Shown here piece by piece: positions 14,410 to 21,859 of a stretch of 32,226 nt of DNA; the first letter of the stretch is position 1; every line of letters starts with the position of its first letter. The notes below the pieces were generated by a model that was not told the DNA's origin, searched no databases, and saw only the letters and a program-made list of their open reading frames with translations. This DNA comes from Chloroflexota bacterium (GTDB taxonomy: Bacteria > Chloroflexota > Anaerolineae > Anaerolineales > VGOW01). The stretch spans positions 1 to 32,226 of the forward strand of contig VGOW01000042.1 of NCBI GenBank assembly GCA_016875735.1, in the 5' to 3' direction. Both the position numbers and the translations under genes were made by a program.

Positions 14410-14444
14410 GCAACTCCAACTCAAACTCAAACCCCCAACTCCTT
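14410..14444. repeat. Low-complexity CAACTC/CAAACTC tract in the leader of the spermidine-synthase-like gene
   Basis: The plus-strand leader consists of CAACTCCAACTCAAACTC followed by AAACCCCCAACTCC, an unstructured purine/pyrimidine-skewed tract with a 6-7 nt period. Its reverse complement is of the GGAGTTTGAGTTTG type, like the tract at 16003-16044 beyond the same gene. The leader has no Shine-Dalgarno sequence. Confidence 0.55.
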
Positions 14445-14449
14445 TTCTC

Positions 14450-15997
14450 ATGCTCGTCTTCTCCGTCTTCATCTCCGGCATGACCACACTGGCCGTGGAG
14501 CTTGCCGCCTCGCGATTGCTGGGCAACGTCTTCGGAACCAGCAACCTCGTGTGGGCCAACATCATCGGCCTCATCCTGCTCTATCTCACCGCCGGATATT
14601 TCATCGGCGGGCGCTGGGCCGATCGGTCGCCGCGCGAGGCGACGTTTTATCAATTGCTGTGCTGGGCGGCATTCACGGTGGGGCTCATCCCGTCCGCCTC
14701 GCGCCCCATTCTGTTGTGGGCCGCCGCCGGGGTGGCAACGCTCAACGCGCCCGTTGCGGGCGGCTCATTCATTGCCACACTGCTTTTGTTCGTCGCGCCC
14801 ATCACGTTGCTCGGCTGTGTCTCTCCATTCGCCATTCGGCTCTCGACGCAAAACGTCAACGGCCTCGGCGCATCGGCCGGCCGCATCTACGCCATCTCCA
14901 CACTCGGCTCGCTCGTCGGCACCTTTCTGCCCGTGCTCGTCCTCATCCCCACCCTCGGCACCGCGCGAACCTATCTCCTCTTCGCCGCGCTTCTGCTCGC
15001 CGTCGCCCTTGTCGGCCTCTGGCGCGCAGATCGCAAACGCGGGCTGATGTATTCGTGGATGCCCGTCGCGCTGATCGCGCTGGCCGCCTTCGCGGGCCGG
15101 GGGCCAATCAAACCGCCGCCTGCCGGATGGGAACTGAAATACGAAACCGAGTCGGCCTACAACTTCATTCAAGTCGTCGAACGAGCCGATGGCACTCGTT
15201 ATCTTCTCCTCAACGAAGGACAGGGACTCCACTCGGTATATAGGCCGACTCAATTAGCAACTGGCGGCACGTGGGATTATTTTCTCGCCGGGCCCTTTTT
15301 CAACGCCCCACCGTTCACCCCGTCGGAAGTCGTCAGCCTCGGGCTGGTGGGGCTGGCCGCCGGAACCATTGCCAAACAATACACCGCCGTCTTCGGCTCC
15401 ATTCCCATCGACGGCATCGAGATCGATCCGGCCATCGTGCGCGCCGGGCGCGATTACTTCGACATGAACGAGCCGAATCTCAACGTCATCGTCGAAGATG
15501 GGCGCTGGGCGCTGGCGCACAGCGAACAGACTTACAGCGTCATCGGCGTGGACGCTTATCGCCTGCCATACATCCCGCCGCAGCTCACCACCGCCGAATT
15601 CTTCACCGAAGCGCGAGCGCACCTCGCCGAGAAAGGCTCGCTGGTGATCAACGTTGGCCGCACCCCCAACGACCGGCGGCTCATCGAAGCGATGGCTTCC
15701 ACCCTGCGCGCCGTCTTCCCCTCGGTGCATGTGATGGACGTGCCAGAGACGTTCAACAGCATTCTGGTCGCCACCGTTCAGCCCACCTCGCCCGAAAACC
15801 TGCTGGCAAACTTGCTCGCCCTCCCGCCCGATGCCCACCCGCTTCTGCGGCAATCCCTTGAGCGCGCGGTGGAAAACCTGCGCCCCACCGTTTACGCCGA
15901 TGTGGTGTTCACTGATGACGTTGCCCCCGTGGAGCAACTGACGAACTCGATTGTGATCAACTTTGTGTTGGGAGAGGGTCTGCAATACCTCAAATGA
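14450..15997 (+). CDS. Membrane-fused spermidine-synthase-like protein
   Basis: A 515-residue protein of the fused MFS/spermidine synthase type. The first ~215 residues form about seven membrane helices, beginning MLVFSVFISGMTTLAVELAA, a motif typical of this family. The soluble C-terminal domain is a Rossmann methyltransferase-like fold: NEGQGLHSVYRP, VSLGLVGLAAGTIAKQY in place of the LGxGGG loop, IDGIEIDPAIVRAGRDYF, then IVEDGR, and VIGVDAYRLPYIPPQLTTAE with the Asp at the catalytic position. True spermidine synthases use decarboxylated AdoMet and putrescine; in fused proteins the substrate is usually unknown. The ATG at 14450 has no Shine-Dalgarno sequence but fits the hydrophobic N-terminus. 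The stop overlaps a potential ATG of the next frame. Confidence 0.88.
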   Translation: MLVFSVFISGMTTLAVELAASRLLGNVFGTSNLVWANIIGLILLYLTAGYFIGGRWADRSPREATFYQLLCWAAFTVGLIPSASRPILLWAAAGVATLNAPVAGGSFIATLLLFVAPITLLGCVSPFAIRLSTQNVNGLGASAGRIYAISTLGSLVGTFLPVLVLIPTLGTARTYLLFAALLLAVALVGLWRADRKRGLMYSWMPVALIALAAFAGRGPIKPPPAGWELKYETESAYNFIQVVERADGTRYLLLNEGQGLHSVYRPTQLATGGTWDYFLAGPFFNAPPFTPSEVVSLGLVGLAAGTIAKQYTAVFGSIPIDGIEIDPAIVRAGRDYFDMNEPNLNVIVEDGRWALAHSEQTYSVIGVDAYRLPYIPPQLTTAEFFTEARAHLAEKGSLVINVGRTPNDRRLIEAMASTLRAVFPSVHVMDVPETFNSILVATVQPTSPENLLANLLALPPDAHPLLRQSLERAVENLRPTVYADVVFTDDVAPVEQLTNSIVINFVLGEGLQYLK

Positions 15998-16002
15998 GTT
16001 TG

Positions 16003-16044
16003 GCGTTGGAGTTTCGAAGTTTGAAATTTGGAGTTTGGAGTTTC
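16003..16044 (+). repeat. GGAGTTT/GAAGTTT low-complexity tract
   Basis: The segment reads GCGTTGGAGTTTCGAAGTTTG followed without a break by AAATTTGGAGTTTGGAGTTT. It is a short tandem-like tract with a period of about 7 nt, of a kind often seen between genes in environmental genomes. It separates the spermidine-synthase-like gene from the DUF1461 gene and supplies the latter's GGAG Shine-Dalgarno sequence (16037-16040). Confidence 0.6.
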
Positions 16045-16047
16045 CAC

Positions 16048-16752
16048 ATGCCCAATTGGCTTGCTAACACTTTGCGCATCATCCTCGCCGCCGCCCTGCC
16101 GGTGGTGCTCGTCCTCACCAACGTGCGCCTTTTGCTCACGCCGCTCTATATTAATTGGGAATACAACCTGCCCAACTTCCCCGCCGACTTTTACGGCTTC
16201 ACCACAGAGGATCGGCTGGCCTATTCGCGCATCGCCCTCGATTATTTGCTCAACGACGCGGGCATCGAATATCTCGGCGATCAGAACATCCCCGATGACA
16301 AAATCGCGAATCCCGATTTCAGCCGCCGCTACAACGAAATGTACAACGGCCGCGAACTCAAGCACATGCTCGACGTGAAGAATGTGGTGAAGGCGGCGCT
16401 GGCAGTGTGGAGGGTGTGCGGTATGCTCGTCGTCGGCGCGGTCGTGGCGTTGGGCTGGGGCGTCGAAACCCGCCCCCTGCTCCGAAGCGGCCTGCTCATC
16501 GGCTCCGGCGCCACCCTCGGATTATTGATCGCGCTGGGGCTTTTCATCGTCTTCGGCTTCGATGCTTTTTTCGTTCTCTTTCACCGTGTGTTCTTCACCG
16601 GCGACACGTGGTTGTTCCGCTGGTCGGATACGCTCATCCGGCTCTTCCCCGAAAAATTTTGGTTCGACATATTTGTGTGGCTGGCCGGGGGAACGTTGGC
16701 CGAGGCGGCGGCCATTGGCGCGGCGGCGTGGTGGTGGCTCAAAGCCCAATAG
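16048..16752 (+). CDS. DUF1461 / TIGR01906 family integral membrane protein
   Basis: A 234-residue membrane protein. It has an N-terminal membrane helix (LRIILAAALPVVLVLTNVRL), then an extracytoplasmic loop with family signatures (DFYGFTTEDRLAYSRIALDY, NGRELKHMLDVKNV). Three further helices follow (GMLVVGAVVALGWG; GATLGLLIALGLFIVFGF; and the C-terminal AEAAAIGAAAWWWL). Between them lies FHRVFFTGDTWLFRWSDTLI, also typical. Function is unknown. The start is the ATG at 16048 with GGAG at 7-nt spacing. A longer frame from an ATG overlapping the previous stop (15994) would add 18 residues encoded by the GAGTTTG repeat and is unlikely. It is co-oriented with, and probably co-transcribed with, the spermidine-synthase-like gene. 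Confidence 0.85.
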   Translation: MPNWLANTLRIILAAALPVVLVLTNVRLLLTPLYINWEYNLPNFPADFYGFTTEDRLAYSRIALDYLLNDAGIEYLGDQNIPDDKIANPDFSRRYNEMYNGRELKHMLDVKNVVKAALAVWRVCGMLVVGAVVALGWGVETRPLLRSGLLIGSGATLGLLIALGLFIVFGFDAFFVLFHRVFFTGDTWLFRWSDTLIRLFPEKFWFDIFVWLAGGTLAEAAAIGAAAWWWLKAQ

Positions 16753-16760
16753 TGAAAAAA

Positions 16761-16787
16761 GAAACCCGGCAGTGCGCGCCGGGTTTC
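16761..16787. terminator. Bidirectional Rho-independent terminator
   Basis: GAAACCCGGC (16761-16770) and GCCGGGTTTC (16778-16787) form a perfect 10-bp stem around AGTGCGC. On the minus strand it is followed by TTTTTTCAC and lies just past the DinB-like gene's stop. It also sits 9 bp past the stop of the plus-strand DUF1461 gene, so it insulates the convergent pair. Confidence 0.9.
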
Positions 16788-16791
16788 TGAT

Positions 16792-17271
16792 TCATTGCTT
16801 CGCTTTCCACTCCGTGTAGCCTCTCTGCATTTGGGCCACATGCTCGGGGATGTGGCGCTCGTACGCATCCAGCCAGTCGTCGAAGGTCATCGGCCCGTTC
16901 TCTGAGTGATGAATGACGTGGCTGGCAACCGAATCGGGTTGGGCTTTGATGAGGTTGTAACTCGCGCGGCGGAGCCACTTAAAAAGCTCCAACGCGTCGC
17001 CCGCGCTTTGGGTATCGTAGCGCAAGGCCTTCGCCCACTGGTTTTCGTCGTAGCCCAGCACCGGGCTGCCCGGCTCGGCAATGAGCCTGCGGCAGCGCAC
17101 AAAACTATTGGCCTCACTGTCGGCAATGTGCATCACAATCTCGTGGATGCTCCAGCCCTCGGCCGGTTGGCAATGCCACATCTCGCGCGGAAATTGCTTC
17201 AGGGCCTCGCTCAGGGTCTCGTAGGCCCTGCCGTATGATTCGATCTTCTGCCGCCGTTCGTCGCTCGTCAT
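16792..17271 (-). CDS. DinB/YfiT-like family protein
   Basis: A 159-residue four-helix-bundle protein of the DinB superfamily, putative metal-dependent enzymes often linked to thiol (bacillithiol or similar) transferase chemistry. The three expected metal-ligand His positions are visible: GWSIHEIVMHIADSEAN (about residues 40-56) and the pair in YERHIPEHVAQM (near residue 140). The length is typical. The ATG at 17271 has GAGG at 5-nt spacing. It is followed by the bidirectional terminator, so it is probably monocistronic or the last gene after the repeat at 17311. Confidence 0.85.
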   Translation of the reverse strand: MTSDERRQKIESYGRAYETLSEALKQFPREMWHCQPAEGWSIHEIVMHIADSEANSFVRCRRLIAEPGSPVLGYDENQWAKALRYDTQSAGDALELFKWLRRASYNLIKAQPDSVASHVIHHSENGPMTFDDWLDAYERHIPEHVAQMQRGYTEWKAKQ

Positions 17272-17310
17272 TTCAACCTCTATCGCGAGTTCCGATTTTG
17301 TCTGTCACCC

Positions 17311-17356
17311 GCATCCTTCGACTGCGCGGCAAAAAACGCCGCTTCGCTCAGGATGC
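17311..17356. repeat. CGACTGCGCG palindromic repeat, third copy
   Basis: Outer arms are GCATCCT (17311-17317) and AGGATGC (17350-17356). The inner stem is GCGGC (17326-17330)/GCCGC (17338-17342) around AAAAAAC. The core CTTCGACTGCGCGGC is shared with the two copies at 2576-2690. It lies between the DinB-like and AlaX-like genes and can form a hairpin on either strand. Confidence 0.75.
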
Positions 17357-17381
17357 TCCATAGCTCAACCTGGAAACCGCT

Positions 17382-18092
17382 CTAATCTCCAACTTCGATC
17401 TCGATCCGCTTATTGATCTTCCCTTTGCTCTTGTAATCCACCACACGAATTGATCCCACCTCTGAGGTGTTCGCCACGTGTGTGCCGCCGTCCGCTTGCA
17501 GGTCGAGGCCGACGATTTCTACCGTGCGCACTTCGGCAATGCCTTCGGGCAAAAGGTTGATCTTGGTGCGGATGAGATCGGGAATGGTGAAGGCTTCGGC
17601 GCGCGGCAGAATTTTCACTCGCACCGGGCGAGAGGCTGCCACTTCGGCGTTCACTTTCGCTTCAATCTCTTTCACCAACTCTTGGCGCATCGTCTCGAAC
17701 TCAAAATCCATGCGGCCCTTCAGCGGCTCCATGTTGCCGCCGGTCACGCTCGCGCCGTAGTCGCGGAAGATCACGCCGCACAGAATGTGCATGGCCGTGT
17801 GCGTGCGCATGAGTTTGTATCGGCGCTCCCAGTCCACCGCGCCGCGAACCGCCGTCTCCACAGCGGGCGGGGCGCCGTCGATCTCATGCCACACGTCGGC
17901 TCCGGCTTTGCGGGCTTTCGTCACTACCCATCGGTGATCGCCTGCAATGAGAGTCCCCACGTCGTTGGGTTGGCCGCCGCCGCCGGGATAAAAGGCGGTT
18001 CGGTCGAGGGCGATGGCCGCCCCGTCGGCGGCGGTCACAACGGAGTCGAAGTCCCGGAGATAACTGTCGGTGTGATAGAGGAGATCGGTCAT
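17382..18092 (-). CDS. AlaX-like trans-acting alanyl-tRNA editing protein
   Basis: A 236-residue protein matching the second additional domain of ThrRS/AlaRS and the free-standing AlaX editors that hydrolyse Ser- or Gly-tRNA(Ala). It shows FYPGGGGQPNDVGTL near residue 35, the zinc-binding H-x3-H in MRTHTAMHILCGVIF, and DLQADGGTHVANTSEVG near the C-terminus. In the last motif, the position before GGTH that is Cys in AlaRS reads Asp, which changes the fourth zinc ligand. It starts at the ATG at 18092, overlapping the metallo-beta-lactamase gene's stop by 4 nt (ATGA). A longer frame upstream is merely the shadow of that gene. It is probably translationally coupled to it. Confidence 0.85.
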   Translation of the reverse strand: MTDLLYHTDSYLRDFDSVVTAADGAAIALDRTAFYPGGGGQPNDVGTLIAGDHRWVVTKARKAGADVWHEIDGAPPAVETAVRGAVDWERRYKLMRTHTAMHILCGVIFRDYGASVTGGNMEPLKGRMDFEFETMRQELVKEIEAKVNAEVAASRPVRVKILPRAEAFTIPDLIRTKINLLPEGIAEVRTVEIVGLDLQADGGTHVANTSEVGSIRVVDYKSKGKINKRIEIEVGD

Positions 18093-18928
18093 CGCGCTTT
18101 CTTCTTCGAGTATTGATCGTAGAGGGCGAGCATGTTCCGCTGATGGAGGCGGGCAACCAAGCCGGAAAGGGGGATGCGGCTCTTGCCGCACGACTCGATG
18201 TCAATCTCCAACGCATCTTCGCGGCTTTTGCCCTTCTCGATCAGCCGTTCCATTTTGCGGCGAATGTTGTCGAGGTAGCGCAGATTGGAGCGCACCGCTT
18301 CGTCAATCTCCCCGCGCAGAATCACTTCACCGTGCCCCTGCACGATGTTTTCCAATCCCATCGGCGGGATGGCTTGCAGTGAGCGATAGATGTCATCCAT
18401 ACTGCCATCGACAAAATACGGCAGGGGCATCATCGTGTCTCCGGCGAAGAGGATGCGATCCTCTTTCACCAGCACCGTGATCGAATCGGGGCTGTGGCCG
18501 GGGGAGTGAGTGAGGGCGAGAGTCTTTTTGCCGAGGTGCAGTTCGATCTGCCCGCGAGAGAACACCAGATCGGGCAAGATCACTTCAATCTTGTCCAAGG
18601 CCGGGTTGTCGGCTTTGGCTTCCTTCAAGCCCCTGCGCCCAACGGTGTTGAGTAAATCGTGGCACTTGCGATGAGCCACGACTTCAGCGCCCTTGAACAG
18701 GCATGTGCCGTAGGTATGGTCGGCGTGATAATGGGTGTTGATGACGTACTTGACGGGGACGTTGAGTTTATTTTGCGCGAGGTCGAGAATCTCAAGCGTC
18801 TCGGATGGAAAGGCCATCGTGTCGATCACCGCCGCGCCGTCGGGCGATACGATCAAGCCTGCCGTCACCTGTGCGTAAAGTTCGCTGGTAAAAATATGGA
18901 CATCGTCTGAGACTCGCTCTCGCAACAT
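18089..18928 (-). CDS. Metallo-beta-lactamase-fold hydrolase
   Basis: A 279-residue MBL-fold protein. The zinc motif is INTHYHADHTYG (about residues 63-74; HxHxDH). Further ligands are His in LTHSPGHSPDS, Asp in LFAGDTMMP, and a final His in VQGHGEVIL. The C-terminal extension (LRYLDNIRRKMERLIEKGKS) is helical, as in the glyoxalase II-like and SoxH-type subgroups. The substrate is unknown. Its start at 18928 is preceded by a GAGG about 10 nt away. It heads a two-gene unit with the AlaX-like gene. Upstream lies the ncRNA candidate, whose terminator ends about 70 bp before this ATG. Confidence 0.88.
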   Translation of the reverse strand: MLRERVSDDVHIFTSELYAQVTAGLIVSPDGAAVIDTMAFPSETLEILDLAQNKLNVPVKYVINTHYHADHTYGTCLFKGAEVVAHRKCHDLLNTVGRRGLKEAKADNPALDKIEVILPDLVFSRGQIELHLGKKTLALTHSPGHSPDSITVLVKEDRILFAGDTMMPLPYFVDGSMDDIYRSLQAIPPMGLENIVQGHGEVILRGEIDEAVRSNLRYLDNIRRKMERLIEKGKSREDALEIDIESCGKSRIPLSGLVARLHQRNMLALYDQYSKKKAR

Positions 18929-19002
18929 TCTTGTGCATCCTCAAAGTATGATGTGGCGAGAATAGCACAGGCAGAGGGTAGGGTCAAGGTTGACCGGACA
19001 AA

Positions 19003-19224
19003 ACAAAAGCGACAGACGCTGGCCTGTCGCAGAAATTTTGCGCCCCACCGTGCCGTGTGTCCGCGGGTTTTGTGCCTGCTTGCGAAAGCAGGGTAGGCAT
19101 CGGCGCCACCGGTTTGCCTTGGCTTCCCGAAAGTCGCCTATCGCATTCCCAGAGGACAGCACAGCGCCCGTCACAAAAGTGTTGGCTCAAAACCGGGGTG
19201 CGGCATCACGCGCACAGCAGGGTT
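19003..19224 (-). ncRNA. Candidate structured non-coding RNA (~220 nt), class unknown
   Basis: A 425-bp gap without a convincing gene lies between the metallo-beta-lactamase and pnp genes. On the minus strand it contains a promoter (TATAAG, 19231-19236; weak -35 TTGCGC, 19254-19259; 17-nt spacing) and, about 200 nt on, an intrinsic terminator (19009-19030 plus TTTTGTTTTG). Between them the RNA can fold with several stems. GGTTTTG pairs with the distant CAAAACC and closes a junction. A hairpin CCTGCTT-TCGC-AAGCAGG, a small CAC-TTTT-GTG hairpin, and an arm in which CCTCTGG pairs with CCGGTGG and GGCG with CGCC lie inside. I recognise no SRP RNA, RNase P, tmRNA or riboswitch signature. A divergent 6S RNA or a terminator-linked leader of the downstream gene is possible. 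Confidence 0.6.
19009..19030 (-). terminator. Terminator of the ncRNA candidate
   Basis: GCGACAG (19009-19015) and CTGTCGC (19024-19030) form a perfect 7-bp stem with an 8-nt loop. On the minus strand it is followed by TTTTGTTTTG. It ends 70 to 80 bp before the metallo-beta-lactamase start codon. Confidence 0.8.
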
Positions 19225-19230
19225 AGTTTT

Positions 19231-19259
19231 CTTATACCATGACCCACCACTCTGCGCAA
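19231..19259 (-). promoter_or_regulatory. Promoter of the ncRNA candidate
   Basis: On the minus strand the -10 box is TATAAG (5 of 6) and the -35 box is TTGCGC (first three bases conserved), 17 bp apart. This predicts a start near 19224. Confidence 0.45.
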
Positions 19260-19302
19260 GACGCCGAGCCGCGCGCCAATCGTTCGCCAGCGAGTGAAAT
19301 GA

Positions 19303-19335
19303 AAACGAGAGGCCGCATTCGCGAGTCTCTCGTTT
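19303..19335 (-). terminator. Terminator of pnp
   Basis: AAACGAGAG (19303-19311) and CTCTCGTTT (19327-19335) form a 9-bp stem with a 15-nt loop. TTTTCATTTC follows on the minus strand. It is 18 bp past the pnp stop codon. Confidence 0.8.
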
Positions 19336-19353
19336 GGGTATTCCACTCGGCGA

Positions 19354-21636
19354 TTATCGCCGCATCCGATCGCGGTCGCCGCGGCGCGGGCCGCCACGAT
19401 CACTTCCGCCGCGCCCGCGATCCCCGCCCCGGCCCCCGCCGCCCGGGCGGCCGCCACCCGATGGTTTGCGATCGCGCTCCATCGCTTCTTCCGCTGTCCA
19501 GCCTTCGAGCACTGCCTGCCGCGAGAGTCGTATCTTGCCGCCCTCGTCCACGTTGATCACCATCACCGTCAACTCATCGCCCACACGGCACACATCTTCA
19601 ACTTTCGGCACGCGGTAATCGGCCAACTGGCTGATGTGCACCATCCCATCCACGCCCGGCAGAATTTCCACGAACGCGCCGAAGTCGGTGGTGCGCACCA
19701 CTCTGCCGGTGTAAATTTTTCCGATCTCCGGCGATTCGGTGAGCCCGGCGATGATCTCGCGCGCTTTGCGCGCCGCCTCGCCGTCGGTGGAAGCGATGAG
19801 TACCGTGCCATCGTCTTCAATGTCGATCTTGACTCCCGTCTCGTCTTGAATCTTGCGGATCATCTTGCCGCCGGGCCCGATCACCGCGCCGATCTTGTCG
19901 GGGTTGATCTTCATCGTCGTCATGCGCGGCGCGTAGGGCGAAAGGTCGGGGCGCGGTTCGGGGATGGCGGCGCGGATCACGTCGAGAATCTTCAGCCGTG
20001 CTTCGCGCGCCTGCGCCAGTGCTTCGGACATGATCTGCGCGGTGAGGCCTTTGATCTTGATGTCCATCTGCAAGGCAGTGATGCCTTTCTCGGTTCCGGC
20101 CACTTTGAAATCCATATCGCCGAGATGATCTTCGATTCCCTGAATATCGGTGAGGACAGCGTAGCCGTTATCGTCTTTCACCAAACCCATAGCGATTCCG
20201 GCCACGGGCGACGAAATAGGCGCCCCGGCATCCATCAGCGCCAGCGTGGAGCCGCACACCGAACCCATCGAGGTTGAGCCATTGGATGACAATACTTCGG
20301 ACACGACGCGCAGGGTGTACGGGAATTGGTTTTCGTTCGGCAGCACCGGCGCGAGCGCGCGTTCGGCCAGCGCCCCGTGCCCGATCTCGCGGCGCGATTG
20401 TCCGCGCAGTGGCCGCACTTCGCCAGTGGAGAAGGGCGGGAAGTTGTAGTGGTGCATGTATCGCTTCTCGTCTTCGGGCGAGAGCGTGTCGAGTTCCTGC
20501 GCGTCGCGCGGCGTGCCGAGCGTTGCCAGCGAGAGCACTTGCGTTTCGCCGCGCGTGAAGAGGCCGCTGCCGTGCGCGCGGGGGCTGAGGCCCACTTCGG
20601 CGGCGAGGGGGCGAATGTCGCGGAGGCCGCGCCCATCGGGGCGCGCGCCCTCGGCGATGATGCGTTTGCGCACGACTTCCTTCTCCAGATCGTGCAGCAC
20701 TTCTTTGATGTCGCCCGGATCGACCGCCGCCAACAGCGCTCCCTCTTCATTGACTACCGGGGTGGGGTTGGCGGTGAAGGCGGCCACCATTTCGCTGACG
20801 AGGGCGTCGAGCTCCTCGCTGCGCGACTCTTTGGTGGTGGCAGTGCGGAAGATGTCGTCGATTCGCGAGCCCACTTTGGCGCGCACATCGGCCACCAGTT
20901 TTTCGTCCAGCACGAATCTTTTATAGCTGCGTTTGGGTTTGCCCACTTCGGCGGCCATCTGCGCTTGCAGATCGATGATGGGCTGCAGAGCCGCGTGCCC
21001 AAACTCCAGCGCCTTCACCATCACATCTTCGCCGACCTCGTACGCGCCGCACTCCACCATGAGGATCGCGTCGCGCGTTCCGGCGATACGCAGATCGAGA
21101 TCAGAGTGTTCCATCGTCTCGAAGGTGGGGTTGACCACGAATTCGCCGTCAACCATCCCCACGCGCACCGCGCCGATGGGGCCGTCGTAGGGCGGCACAC
21201 CGAAGGGGACGTCGGAGATGGTGAGAGCCGCGCTCGCGCCGATGATAGCGAGGATGTCGGGCTGGTGAACTTGATCGGCGGAGAGCGAGGTGATGATGAT
21301 CTGCACGTCGTTGCGCAAATCATCGGGGAAGAGCGGGCGCAGGGGGCGGTCGGTGAGGCGGGCGGTGAGCACCGCGCCTTCGCCCGCTTTGCCTTCGCGC
21401 CGGAAGAACGAGCCGGGGATGCGGCCGGCGGCGTACAGTTTTTCTTCGTAGTCTACGCTGAGGGGGAAGAAGTCGATTCCGGTGCGCGGCTCTCTCGACA
21501 TGGTGGCGGTGGCCAACAGCATTGTGTCGCCCGCGCGCACGGTGACGGCGCCCCCCGCCAGTCCGGCCAGTTTGCCGGTCTCGATGGTGATCAGATCAGC
21601 GCCCACCATCACATTGAATTGTTTGGATACAGACAT
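19354..21636 (-). CDS. pnp: Polyribonucleotide nucleotidyltransferase (PNPase)
   Basis: A 760-residue phosphorolytic 3'-5' exoribonuclease of the RNA degradosome. Its order is first RNase PH domain (GSFFRREGKAGEGAVLTARL, DRPLRPLFP), helical linker, second RNase PH domain (RPDGRGLRDIRPLAAEVGLS; FSTGEVRPLRGQSRREIGHG; catalytic Asp in EDHLGDMDFKVAGTEKGITA), KH domain (KIGAVIGPGGKMIRKIQDET) and S1 domain (GRVVRTTDFGAFVEILPGVD). A C-terminal tail of about 40 residues is rich in Gly, Arg and Asp (RPGGGGRGGDRGRGG). The ATG at 21636 has GGAGG at 8-nt spacing; the frame continues upstream but into the leader. It follows rpsO, the classic order, separated by a double hairpin. The RGG-like tail is unlike E. 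coli PNPase and may bind RNA. Confidence 0.98.
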   Translation of the reverse strand: MSVSKQFNVMVGADLITIETGKLAGLAGGAVTVRAGDTMLLATATMSREPRTGIDFFPLSVDYEEKLYAAGRIPGSFFRREGKAGEGAVLTARLTDRPLRPLFPDDLRNDVQIIITSLSADQVHQPDILAIIGASAALTISDVPFGVPPYDGPIGAVRVGMVDGEFVVNPTFETMEHSDLDLRIAGTRDAILMVECGAYEVGEDVMVKALEFGHAALQPIIDLQAQMAAEVGKPKRSYKRFVLDEKLVADVRAKVGSRIDDIFRTATTKESRSEELDALVSEMVAAFTANPTPVVNEEGALLAAVDPGDIKEVLHDLEKEVVRKRIIAEGARPDGRGLRDIRPLAAEVGLSPRAHGSGLFTRGETQVLSLATLGTPRDAQELDTLSPEDEKRYMHHYNFPPFSTGEVRPLRGQSRREIGHGALAERALAPVLPNENQFPYTLRVVSEVLSSNGSTSMGSVCGSTLALMDAGAPISSPVAGIAMGLVKDDNGYAVLTDIQGIEDHLGDMDFKVAGTEKGITALQMDIKIKGLTAQIMSEALAQAREARLKILDVIRAAIPEPRPDLSPYAPRMTTMKINPDKIGAVIGPGGKMIRKIQDETGVKIDIEDDGTVLIASTDGEAARKAREIIAGLTESPEIGKIYTGRVVRTTDFGAFVEILPGVDGMVHISQLADYRVPKVEDVCRVGDELTVMVINVDEGGKIRLSRQAVLEGWTAEEAMERDRKPSGGGRPGGGGRGGDRGRGGSDRGGPRRGDRDRMRR

Positions 21637-21768
21637 TTGGAACACCTCCATAGAGTGTGGCCGGAGGTGAGGCCGCCAGTAAACAGTGGTCAGGCCTCGT
21701 GGGCGGTGGCGCCGCCCATGAAGACTCACTACTGACTACCGGCGCTCTCTCACACGTCCGGCGTTTAC

Positions 21769-21824
21769 AAAAAGAGACGGACACCAACCATCGGCCCGTT
21801 TCCGGGCGATGAAGACGGTGTCCG
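21769..21824 (-). terminator. rpsO-pnp intergenic hairpin (terminator, possible RNase III-like site)
   Basis: The outer stem is CGGACACC (21778-21785)/GGTGTCCG (21817-21824). Inside it a second stem pairs ATCG..CCCG (21790-21798) with CGGG..CGAT (21803-21810) around a short loop. On the minus strand the structure is followed by TCTCTTTTTG. It lies 35 bp past the rpsO stop, a position where E. coli has the rpsO terminator and PNPase autoregulatory processing sites. Read-through to pnp is likely. Confidence 0.8.
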
Positions 21825-21859
21825 TTGTTGAATGCCTAACCCCTCGGTCAACCGAGCGA

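Noticed and set aside
14375-14653. N-terminal extension of the MFS frame
   Set aside because: Hydrophilic and antisense to the spermidine-synthase-like gene; the leaderless start at 14374 fits better.
19003-19224. Cobalamin riboswitch, RNase P, tmRNA or SRP RNA
   Set aside because: None of the core conserved sequences of these classes (for example the B12-box, GAGGAAAGTCC, the tmRNA T-arm, the SRP GGAAG tetraloop region) is present.
18941-19226. Short open frames on both strands in the pnp-MBL gap
   Set aside because: Cys/Arg-rich translations with no ribosome-binding site; the region has promoter, stems and terminator of an RNA gene instead.
20326-21735. 469-codon plus-strand open frame inside pnp
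   Set aside because: Antisense shadow of PNPase produced by GC-rich codon bias; His/Ala/Gly/Arg-rich and without motifs.
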